Source: CALINF01 sp039990395
GTDB taxonomy: Bacteria; Pseudomonadota; Gammaproteobacteria; Pseudomonadales; Halieaceae
Reading direction: 5' to 3'
DNA: 5,165 nucleotides
Assembly: GCA_039990395.1 (NCBI GenBank)
Contig: JBDXFZ010000106.1
Span: 1 to 5,165 of the forward strand
The position numbers and the translations under genes were made by a program. Shown piece after piece: positions 1-5,165 of the stretch. The number at the start of each line of letters is the position of its first letter. Position 1 is the first letter of the stretch. Under the pieces are notes generated by a model. That model was given only the letters and a program-made list of their open reading frames with translations. It did no database searches and was not told where the DNA came from.

Positions 1-15
1 ATGTTTTGTACCACA

Positions 16-43
16 GATAATGTAACCCTCCTGTTGTAGTCTT
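16..43. other. Speculative recombination core (att-like) site
   Basis: AAC at 24-26 and GTT at 33-35 face each other across the 6-base spacer CCTCCT (27-32). Extending outward, the 11-base arms agree at about six of eleven positions, which is weak. Tyrosine recombinases cut at the edges of a 6-8 bp spacer between two imperfect inverted arms, so the geometry fits, and the position next to the integrase gene is where an attL would be expected. The similarity is close to what chance could give. The opposite terminus or an empty site is required to confirm it. Confidence 0.18.
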
Positions 44-61
44 AAACCACTCCTTTATACT
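34..61 (+). promoter_or_regulatory. Candidate sigma70-type promoter for the recombinase operon
   Basis: TATACT at 56-61 matches the -10 consensus at five of six positions. TTGTAG at 34-39, 16 bases upstream, matches the -35 consensus only in its first three bases. Transcription would start near 67-69, giving a 5' leader of about 25 nt that still includes the ribosome binding site at 80-83. The weak -35 suggests a low-activity or activator-dependent promoter. It is the only promoter-like sequence noticed in front of the operon, and AT-rich leaders give chance matches, so this is tentative. Confidence 0.35.
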
Positions 62-91
62 GAATAAAATTACAGTATTGGAGATCCGAGG

Positions 92-1231
92 GTGGAGTTC
101 CTTCTTGCTACGCCAGAGTTTGAAATCAGGGGCCATTCCTATGAAGGTTTCCCGATTCTTCTCAAAGCCAATCATGATGTTTTTGTTGAAGGAATGGAAT
201 TTCTCGTTCATCACTGCTTGAAACGTGGAAGTGTGCAAAGCCGACGTAGTTGGGAAACGTTTGGAAGGGATCTGTGTGATTATTTCGAGTTCATTGAAGC
301 CAATGGTTTTGATTGGAAAGAGCTTGATCACCGAAATCACGAAACCCTGCTAGCCCTGTATCGCGACGTTTCTTTTGATCGATTTAACCTCAGCGTCTCT
401 ACGGTAAACCGACGACTTCATCTGGTGATCAAGTTTTATCAGTTTGCCCTCAAACAAGGTTGGGTAAGCACGTTGCCGTATGACCTTGAAACGGTGAGAG
501 TCAGACAGACAAAGGGTTTCCTAGCACACACAGACACGTCCGGGGGGTATGCCGTAAAGCCTGATGTGCTTTTGAAAACCACGCCAACCAAGATCAAAGT
601 CCTCAACAAAGAGCAGGTCGATGAGCTGCTGAAAACCATCAAGAACAAAACGCTCCGACTGATCGTTCGGTTGGCGTTGCTGACGGGTTTGCGTAAAGAG
701 GAGCTGCTGACAATTCCAGTTCACTACATATCTGCGCCCCAGTCGATCTTGGCTCGAAGTCATGTGGTGGTTGAGCTTGATCCCCAAGAGATGAGCACCA
801 AGGGAGACAAACCACGGACGATCCATGTGCCGATATCATTGATGGCGGATCTCTGGGATTACGTCATTCACGAGCGTCACGAAACGATCCGAAAACACGG
901 GAGAGACTCAAAAACCCTCTTTGTAACCGCCAAGGGCACCCCCTGGAGCTTTCGAACCTCGCTTAACAATCAACTGAACCGATTGAAGCTGTCGTTCGCC
1001 TGCCATCCCCACATCCTGCGTCATACCTACGCGACGCACACCCTGAAATCGTTGATGTCCCGAAAGAGCACGACTTTCAATCCCTTGATCTATGTCCGAG
1101 ATCGTCTCGGCCACAGCAGCATCACGACGACGGAAAAATACCTGCATTTTCTCGACCATATCGAAGACGACCTGCGCACCAGTTATCAGGAAGAAATTGA
1201 GGAAACGGCGAAGGAGGCGGCCTGCGCATGA
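92..1231 (+). CDS. intA: Tyrosine recombinase/integrase, IntA-type (first of three)
   Basis: This is a 379-residue phage-integrase-family site-specific recombinase, predicted to cut and rejoin DNA at the element ends through a 3'-phosphotyrosyl intermediate. An N-terminal core-binding (SAM-like) domain spans about residues 25-130. The catalytic domain spans about 170-355 and has the full set: Arg201 (TGLRKEEL), Lys237 (STKGDK), His307 and Arg310 (HILRH), His341 (LGHSS) and nucleophile Tyr350. His341 and Tyr350 are nine residues apart, the canonical spacing. The start is GTG at 92, chosen because GGAG at 80-83 lies eight bases upstream; the next in-frame Met is residue 35. The 3' end overlaps the next gene by four bases (ATGA). 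Its length is close to Tn554 TnpA (about 360 aa). The recombinase assignment is secure. The name intA rests on the four-gene context matching strand-biased circularizing elements. Confidence 0.93.
   Translation: MEFLLATPEFEIRGHSYEGFPILLKANHDVFVEGMEFLVHHCLKRGSVQSRRSWETFGRDLCDYFEFIEANGFDWKELDHRNHETLLALYRDVSFDRFNLSVSTVNRRLHLVIKFYQFALKQGWVSTLPYDLETVRVRQTKGFLAHTDTSGGYAVKPDVLLKTTPTKIKVLNKEQVDELLKTIKNKTLRLIVRLALLTGLRKEELLTIPVHYISAPQSILARSHVVVELDPQEMSTKGDKPRTIHVPISLMADLWDYVIHERHETIRKHGRDSKTLFVTAKGTPWSFRTSLNNQLNRLKLSFACHPHILRHTYATHTLKSLMSRKSTTFNPLIYVRDRLGHSSITTTEKYLHFLDHIEDDLRTSYQEEIEETAKEAACA
1211..1217 (+). promoter_or_regulatory. Strong Shine-Dalgarno for the second recombinase gene
   Basis: AAGGAGG lies inside the last codons of the first gene, ten bases before the ATG at 1228. 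That ATG overlaps the TGA stop at 1229-1231. It is a near-perfect ribosome binding site and supports the ATG at 1228 as the true start, with translational coupling to the upstream gene. Confidence 0.8.
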
Positions 1232-2874
1232 AAAAGGATTTCACGTTAGAGGGACATGAGAGTGGTGTTCAGGAGGCTGGCGAAACTGCGACTGAGGCGA
1301 CAACCACCACCATCGATCAAGCGCGACCCTCAAAACCGGCAAACACCGTCGTCGCTTTTCCCGAGAATACCACTAGCATAAGAACCGCTGATTTCGGGCC
1401 ATTTTACGGTCAGGGATATGACGACATTGCGGCGGCCTGCCAATGCACCATCGAAAAGCTGGTCGCTGAGAGCGTCAAAACTAGGGGGAAAATCCTTAGT
1501 GTAAGTACGATTGCGGGTTACTGGAGAACTGGTTTTCGCTCCTTTGCGCCCTTCCTGTCGTTGCTTCACACAGCCAGTAGCGAACGCCTTACTATGGCGG
1601 ATCTTAGCGCCGACAGCATCACCCAATTTCTCCAGTACCTGAGAAACGAGCCCCTCAAATACGGTGCGCAAAAAGCCCATTTTGCTAGTACCAAAGCTCT
1701 GCTCGTAGCCTGTCATCGATTCGGGTTCTGGCCGGAAGTGGATAGGAAAACGGTCTGGCCTGCTAATCCCTTCCCGAATTCCAACAAGCGAGCAAAGGGT
1801 CAGAAGGCGCTCAGCAAGAATGAAAAACGCTTTCTGGTAAAGGCGCTGCGCAAAGACATGGAGCGTATTGTGGCTCAATCGGAGCCACTGAGTAGATACG
1901 ATTTGGCCGTATGCGTCTTGTCCATTGCGCTGTCTACCGGAATGAACCTGACGCCCATTCTGGAGCTGACCACAGACTGCGTGCAGCCTCACCCGCTCAA
2001 ATCCAACCTGCGGCTGCTAGTGAGCTTTAAACGTCGCGGTAACGCCACGCACGTTGTCGCACTGAGAAAGTCTGAGGAAGTGCCTGAGATGGCCAGTATC
2101 CATCTCTATGCCGCCGATGCTATTGATCTGATCGTTACGAGGAACGCCACGACACGCGCCCAGTTCGATGACCCAAATCGGCTGCTGGTCTACAAGGGAG
2201 CTCGCGGCAAGTACGTGGACAAACCATGCCGACTGACGAGCTCCGTATTGAATTACAGCATCAACGCATTCGTTGACCAGCATCAGCTTCAAACGGACGA
2301 TGGCAAGCCGCTCACGTTGAATGTCAGCCGGCTGCGTCAGACGCTGCTGAACCGCATTTGGGAAATGTCGGGCCAAGACCCTCTGATGACGGCCAGAACA
2401 GGACGGCATGCCGTGGAAACTGGCAATGCCCATTACTGGGAGGCACCACCGGAAGCGGAAACCAACATGCGTTTTTTGGGCGAGGCCCGAGTGGAAGAAT
2501 TGCTCAGCACGCCGACGATCATTGCCAGCGATCGAACCCCCGTCGCGTCCTGTCAGAATGTTCGCCGAGGGCACCGCGCCCCGAAAGACGGAGAGCCCTG
2601 TCAAGACTACTTGGGCTGCTTCCGATGCAAGAGCTTTGTGGTGACTGGCGATGACCTTTATCGCCTGTTCAGCTTCTACTGGGCAGCCCTGCGCAATTAC
2701 GACACTTTTGGTGGCAAGCGCTGGGCCAAATACCTCAAGCAAGTCGTTCGACTTATCGACGAAGAGATTGCGCCACACTTTGATGCAGTTTTTGTGAGCA
2801 AACAGCGGGAGAGGGCCAAACACCAGCCGCATCCGTTCTGGCGGGACCTGAGCATGGCGAGGATGGCGATATGA
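1228..2874 (+). CDS. tfp: Degenerate tyrosine-recombinase-fold protein (Tfp-type; probably GmtY)
   Basis: This 548-residue protein has a tyrosine-recombinase fold but an incomplete active site. A Ser/Thr/Ala-rich, probably disordered N-terminus (about 1-50) precedes a core-binding domain (about 60-175) and a catalytic-type domain (about 195-410). The usual TGxR motif reads STGMNL, with Asn240 in place of the first catalytic Arg. The HxxR box reads SRLR (Ser367, Arg370), so its His is lost. Lys268, His394 and Tyr403 remain, with His and Tyr at the canonical nine-residue spacing. After the fold comes a tail of about 140 residues with Cys442, Cys458, Cys464 and Cys467, a possible zinc site. Cleavage activity is therefore doubtful, and a structural or DNA-bridging role beside the two complete recombinases is likely. 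Start and stop overlap both neighbours as ATGA. The second position in an intA-tfp-intB-srap operon supports the name; equivalence to GmtY of the Gamma-Mobile-Trio is from memory and tentative. Confidence 0.82.
   Translation: MKKDFTLEGHESGVQEAGETATEATTTTIDQARPSKPANTVVAFPENTTSIRTADFGPFYGQGYDDIAAACQCTIEKLVAESVKTRGKILSVSTIAGYWRTGFRSFAPFLSLLHTASSERLTMADLSADSITQFLQYLRNEPLKYGAQKAHFASTKALLVACHRFGFWPEVDRKTVWPANPFPNSNKRAKGQKALSKNEKRFLVKALRKDMERIVAQSEPLSRYDLAVCVLSIALSTGMNLTPILELTTDCVQPHPLKSNLRLLVSFKRRGNATHVVALRKSEEVPEMASIHLYAADAIDLIVTRNATTRAQFDDPNRLLVYKGARGKYVDKPCRLTSSVLNYSINAFVDQHQLQTDDGKPLTLNVSRLRQTLLNRIWEMSGQDPLMTARTGRHAVETGNAHYWEAPPEAETNMRFLGEARVEELLSTPTIIASDRTPVASCQNVRRGHRAPKDGEPCQDYLGCFRCKSFVVTGDDLYRLFSFYWAALRNYDTFGGKRWAKYLKQVVRLIDEEIAPHFDAVFVSKQRERAKHQPHPFWRDLSMARMAI
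2551..2628 (+). other. Cysteine cluster in the tail of the second recombinase
   Basis: This segment encodes Cys442-x15-Cys458-x5-Cys464-x2-Cys467, with His449 between the first two, downstream of the recombinase fold. Four cysteines ending in a CxxC pair look like a zinc-binding knuckle. The third recombinase has a comparable but differently spaced cluster, and the first has none. Metal binding is inferred from residue pattern only. Confidence 0.45.
2859..2863 (+). promoter_or_regulatory. Shine-Dalgarno for the third recombinase gene
   Basis: GAGGA, preceded by GC, sits seven bases before the ATG at 2871 inside the end of the preceding gene. The ATG overlaps the TGA stop at 2872-2874, so coupled translation at this junction is likely. 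This supports the chosen start. Confidence 0.65.
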
Positions 2875-4724
2875 TCGAGATTGCCGGCGCAGAGGTACTG
2901 GCCGACCGTGAACGTTTGCTACGGGCTCTGCCCCGTGGTGAAGGGCTACACGGCATCATTACCACGGATCGAGCCGGTAAGGTGCTGTACGTGCTTTCTC
3001 GGTACGAAGATCCAGTGTGGTGGTTGCCCAAATCCAACACTCCAGGCTCTGTAAGAGACAGCGTACGAAAGTTGGACTTTACTCGAATAACCGGGGAGCA
3101 ACTGCGATTCGAGGCCAAAATTATCATGGCACGGTTGATCTGGAGGGAGGTCTCTCTGAGCAACAACTCCATCAAAAACGCTTTCAATGCGTTGGTTCCA
3201 TGGCTGAACTGGTTAAACGATCAAAACATCAGCAGCCTGGCGAAGGTCACGCCTCTCGTCGCAGCTCGCTATGTGCAATACATCCACAGTGCTACCTCGG
3301 TTAAGAAGTCTGGAAAGCCGTTTGAGAGTAAGACAAAGTGGACCAGGCTATCGGCTGTTGAACGATGCTGGCAATTCCTCAGGGATACCCCAAGCACTTT
3401 TGATCATCCATGGCCCGAGAGCTCTGCTATTGCGCTGTCGGGGCACAAGAAATCAAGCCAATCCAAGACCGACATTATTCCAGATGATATTTTACGGCCT
3501 CTGTTTCAACACGCCGAATATCTACTCAGTCGAGCTGAAGACATATTGCAGCATCAGTGCGCTCTGGCTGACTTCCAGCCTTCCTCCGAAAATCGAACGG
3601 ATCAAGCCACAGAGAAGACTAGCTTCCTGAAAACCCGAGGTTGGGATCAGGGGCTACGTGCACTGACCAAGGCACTATGCGACCTGCGTGACGGCTGTTT
3701 CGTGATTATTCTGACTACGACAGGTATCCGGGCTCATGAACTCGGCAATATCAGGCGGGATCAGTGGTACAGCGAAGTTCGAGATGGCGAGCGGTTCTAC
3801 TTCCTCGGCTCACGCTCAGACAAAACCTATGCGGGCGAAACCTCTTGGTTATGTCCCGAGATCGCCATTCAGGCAGTGAGAGTATTGGAACGGCTGTCGG
3901 AACCCCTACAGACTGGGCTTGAGCAGGCTCTGAAGGAGGCCGAAGTCTTCGAAGATTACGAGGAAATGACGCGTTTACAGAGCTGTTCTGGTTGCATCGG
4001 GCTAACCAGGTCAAGCGCAAAGCAAAATAGGATCACTTTGCTCAGTGGTGCCGCTCTGATTCATAGGGTTAGGAAGTTTGCGAAGAACCTCGGGATGGAC
4101 TGGAAACTCGCCCCCCATCAGTTCCGTCGCACCTTTGCCAACTACGTTGTCCATCACAAGTTGGGCGATCTGCGGTATTTAAGGGATCACTTCAAGCACT
4201 GGAGCCTGGATATGACCATCCTGTACGCAATGAACGAGGCCCAGGATCTTGAGCTCTACGACGAAATCTACGCTGCTTTTGACGGCAAGCGTCAGGCCAT
4301 TGTCGGTCACTGGTTGGAGCCTGATACGCCGCTTTCAGGTGGCATGGCCGGTCATATTCGCCAAATGCGGAGCCGCTCGGAAGAAGTGCGTACCTACAAA
4401 GACCGGAAAGAGATGATTGAGGCTATCAGCGAGCTGGTGTACCTGCGGTCCACCGGTATCGCTTGGTGCACCAACGATACCGGCGTGGACTGTGCGGGTG
4501 GCCAATGCGAGGGCTGTGAGCATGGCTGTATTGATGACAGCCATAAACCGTTCTGGGAAGGGCTTTACCTGCAACAGATCGAGCTTCAACAGATCGACGA
4601 TCTGGATGACTCGGGCTCAAAGACCGTCGAGCGCACCATGGAACGCTGCGAAAGGGTTTTGACGGATCTCGGTGTAGACATCAATCGCCTCAAGGAGCAA
4701 GTGATTGATGTCGAAGCCATCTGA
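2871..4724 (+). CDS. intB: Large tyrosine recombinase/integrase, IntB-type (probably GmtZ; TnpB-like)
   Basis: This 617-residue site-specific recombinase is much longer than the 300-400 residues usual for the family and close to Tn554 TnpB (about 630 aa). An N-terminal extension (about 1-75) precedes a core-binding domain (about 80-190). The catalytic domain is interrupted by insertions and spans about 260-460. All catalytic residues are visible: Arg287 (TGIRAHEL), Lys318 (RSDKTY), His416 and Arg419 (HQFRRTF), His443 (FKHWS) and Tyr452, with the nine-residue His-Tyr spacing. The insertion between Lys318 and His416 contains a CSGC pair (372-375). The tail carries Cys533, Cys541, Cys546, Cys549 and Cys553, a likely zinc-binding cluster, then a short LQQI(E/D) duplication (567-576). 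The gene overlaps the previous one by four bases and the next by 17. It probably acts with the first recombinase at the element ends. GmtZ equivalence is tentative. Confidence 0.9.
   Translation: MIEIAGAEVLADRERLLRALPRGEGLHGIITTDRAGKVLYVLSRYEDPVWWLPKSNTPGSVRDSVRKLDFTRITGEQLRFEAKIIMARLIWREVSLSNNSIKNAFNALVPWLNWLNDQNISSLAKVTPLVAARYVQYIHSATSVKKSGKPFESKTKWTRLSAVERCWQFLRDTPSTFDHPWPESSAIALSGHKKSSQSKTDIIPDDILRPLFQHAEYLLSRAEDILQHQCALADFQPSSENRTDQATEKTSFLKTRGWDQGLRALTKALCDLRDGCFVIILTTTGIRAHELGNIRRDQWYSEVRDGERFYFLGSRSDKTYAGETSWLCPEIAIQAVRVLERLSEPLQTGLEQALKEAEVFEDYEEMTRLQSCSGCIGLTRSSAKQNRITLLSGAALIHRVRKFAKNLGMDWKLAPHQFRRTFANYVVHHKLGDLRYLRDHFKHWSLDMTILYAMNEAQDLELYDEIYAAFDGKRQAIVGHWLEPDTPLSGGMAGHIRQMRSRSEEVRTYKDRKEMIEAISELVYLRSTGIAWCTNDTGVDCAGGQCEGCEHGCIDDSHKPFWEGLYLQQIELQQIDDLDDSGSKTVERTMERCERVLTDLGVDINRLKEQVIDVEAI
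4467..4529 (+). other. Cysteine cluster in the tail of the third recombinase
   Basis: This segment encodes Cys533-x7-Cys541-x4-Cys546-x2-Cys549-x3-Cys553, with His551 also present. Five cysteines within 21 residues, after the catalytic Tyr452, strongly suggest a metal-binding module, perhaps for extra DNA contacts or for binding the partner recombinase. The function is inferred from the residue pattern. Confidence 0.5.
4569..4598 (+). repeat. Two-copy 15-bp tandem repeat inside the third recombinase
   Basis: Two adjacent 15-base units match at 13 of 15 positions and share the perfect 11-mer CAACAGATCGA (4572-4582 and 4587-4597). They encode LQQIE followed by LQQID (residues 567-576). The repeat keeps the reading frame, so it looks like a small in-frame duplication in an amphipathic helix of the tail. 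Confidence 0.6.
4692..4697 (+). promoter_or_regulatory. Shine-Dalgarno deciding the start of the small fourth gene
   Basis: AAGGAG lies ten bases before ATG 4708 and seven before an in-frame TTG at 4705. Both spacings are usable, but ATG is by far the better initiation codon, so 4708 is preferred. The site lies within the last codons of the third recombinase, and the fourth gene overlaps that gene by 17 bases. Confidence 0.65.
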
Positions 4725-5118
4725 ATCAGACACTCACAAGCGTATTCGGCTGGCCATTGTTCGATTGGAAAAAGGCCAGCCCAAGGTCGTTGAGAAGGGC
4801 AGGAAAGTCTCGGTGGCCGCTGTTGCCGAAGAGGCCGGAGTCAGTCGAGCCTTGATCCACAAAGACTACCCAGACTTGATGGAGCGCATCCGGGGCAATG
4901 CCAACAAGGCGATCCAGTGGCAACGTGATGAGAAGCACGAGAAACTCAAAGAAGAGCGTTTTAAGAATCGTCAGCTACGAGAAAAGATCGTGGAACTGAC
5001 CGAGCAGCGCAACGAACTTGCTTCAAAAAACGCGACTCTTGAGCTCGAAAACCGCCGACTCTCGGCAATCTTGGACAGTAAAAACGTTACAGTTTTTAGG
5101 GGGAAGTCGAGTGAGTAG
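4708..5118 (+). CDS. srap: Small HTH and coiled-coil recombination accessory protein (Srap/GmtX-type, TnpC-like)
   Basis: This 136-residue basic, charged protein ends the recombinase operon. Residues 34-56 form a helix-turn-helix (VSVAAVAEEAGVSRALIHKD, TetR-like in style). Residues about 70-123 are a long charged helix with Leu, Ile and Val at heptad-like spacing, a likely dimerising coiled coil. No catalytic motif is visible. The size, the last position after a large recombinase and the HTH plus coiled-coil plan resemble Tn554 TnpC (about 125 aa). They also fit the auxiliary proteins called Srap in strand-biased circularizing elements and GmtX in Gamma-Mobile-Trio islands; that naming is from memory. 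A role in DNA binding that tunes the direction or efficiency of recombination, or in autoregulation, is inferred. An earlier in-frame TTG at 4705 would add one residue. Confidence 0.8.
   Translation: MSKPSESDTHKRIRLAIVRLEKGQPKVVEKGRKVSVAAVAEEAGVSRALIHKDYPDLMERIRGNANKAIQWQRDEKHEKLKEERFKNRQLREKIVELTEQRNELASKNATLELENRRLSAILDSKNVTVFRGKSSE
5079..5098. repeat. Perfect 7-bp inverted repeat with 6-bp spacer
   Basis: TAAAAAC (5079-5085) and GTTTTTA (5092-5098) are exact inverted copies around the spacer GTTACA. The structure lies over the last coding bases of the small fourth gene. The arms are AT-rich and are followed by a run of G, not T, so it is a poor fit to an intrinsic terminator. A palindromic protein-binding site or a recombinase-core-like site fits the geometry better. 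No function is demonstrated. Confidence 0.5.
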
Positions 5119-5165
5119 TGCTATACAGATTTTGGCCGGAACCTTTTTCTTCCACTTTTAAACAA
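5119..5165. other. Short non-coding stub after the operon
   Basis: These 47 bases follow the last stop codon. They contain no convincing GC-rich hairpin with a T tract, no clear promoter and no gene start. Cargo genes of the element would be expected to begin further right. Confidence 0.4.

Larger units (their letters stand above)
1..91. other. AT-rich leader, probable left end of the mobile element
   Basis: This is a non-coding stretch in front of the first recombinase gene. It is clearly richer in A and T than the genes downstream. In elements of this type the integrase operon starts very near one terminus, so the element boundary probably lies in this stretch or just upstream. No flanking chromosomal gene or second end is available, so the exact terminus cannot be fixed. 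The leader holds a -10-like element at 56-61, a possible recombination core around 16-43, and the heptamer TTACAGT at 70-76, which recurs at 5087-5093. Confidence 0.4.

Noticed and set aside
1330..1992. Minus-strand open frame of 220 codons
   Set aside because: It is antisense to the second recombinase with no recognisable domain or neighbouring minus-strand gene.
2358..2654. Plus-strand alternative-frame open frame of 98 codons
   Set aside because: It is embedded in the second recombinase, across the conserved His/Tyr region and Cys cluster, and its composition is not protein-like.
2017..2832. Long open frame on the minus strand (271 codons) opposite the second recombinase
   Set aside because: It lies entirely antisense to a gene with clear recombinase motifs and strong start signals, shows no recognisable motif, and is a by-product of codon bias.
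4705..4707. TTG start for the fourth gene
   Set aside because: The ATG immediately after it is in frame, is a much stronger initiation codon and has an acceptable distance to AAGGAG.
92..4724. RIT element (recombinases in trio)
   Set aside because: RIT elements also have three adjacent tyrosine recombinases, but these are shorter and more equal in size. The 548- and 617-residue proteins with Cys-rich tails and the fourth HTH/coiled-coil gene fit the SE/GMT or Tn554 plan better.
5079..5110. Intrinsic terminator at the end of the operon
   Set aside because: The stem is almost all A-T pairs, lies in coding sequence, and is followed by G residues instead of a T tract.
1..5165. CRISPR array, tRNA or defence cargo within the window
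   Set aside because: No regularly spaced repeats, no tRNA-like cloverleaf noticed, and all substantial coding capacity is taken by the four recombination genes.

Overview
The window holds a single, tightly packed, rightward operon of four genes filling almost all of the 5.2 kb. It contains three tyrosine-recombinase-fold proteins of increasing size (379, 548 and 617 aa) and a small helix-turn-helix plus coiled-coil protein (about 136 aa). No housekeeping gene, tRNA, rRNA, CRISPR array or identifiable cargo gene is present. GC content looks moderate, near 50%, and the first few hundred bases are visibly more AT-rich. Strong Shine-Dalgarno sequences and the family match suggest a gammaproteobacterium (Vibrio, Pseudomonas, Marinobacter or similar). 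That is an inference; the sequence does not identify the host.

Layout: 1-91 is an AT-rich leader with a plausible -10 element and a weak candidate recombination core, probably at or close to the left end of the element. 92-1231 is intA, a complete tyrosine recombinase. 1228-2874 is a tyrosine-recombinase-fold protein (tfp) that keeps the Tyr but has lost the first catalytic Arg and the His of the HxxR box. 2871-4724 is intB, a large catalytically complete recombinase with a Cys-rich tail. 4708-5118 is a small auxiliary gene (srap / gmtX type). 5119-5165 is a short non-coding stub. The first two junctions are ATGA stop/start overlaps and the third is a 17-base overlap, so the genes are probably one translationally coupled transcript.

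The gene order and sizes match, as far as I remember the families, the core module of the strand-biased circularizing integrative elements (SEs; intA-tfp-intB-srap). The last three genes probably correspond to the trio that defines the Gamma-Mobile-Trio (GMT) islands (GmtY/GmtZ/GmtX). The module also resembles Tn554 (TnpA, TnpB, TnpC) with an extra degenerate recombinase inserted in the middle. Such modules mobilise islands that carry antibiotic-resistance, anti-phage and toxin cargo. Any cargo here would lie to the right, beyond 5165. The system is therefore probably not wholly undescribed, but its biochemistry (two active recombinases, one degenerate, one accessory protein) is poorly understood. 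The window also shows some unexplained short repeats, notably a perfect 7-bp inverted repeat with a 6-bp spacer at the 3' end of the last gene.
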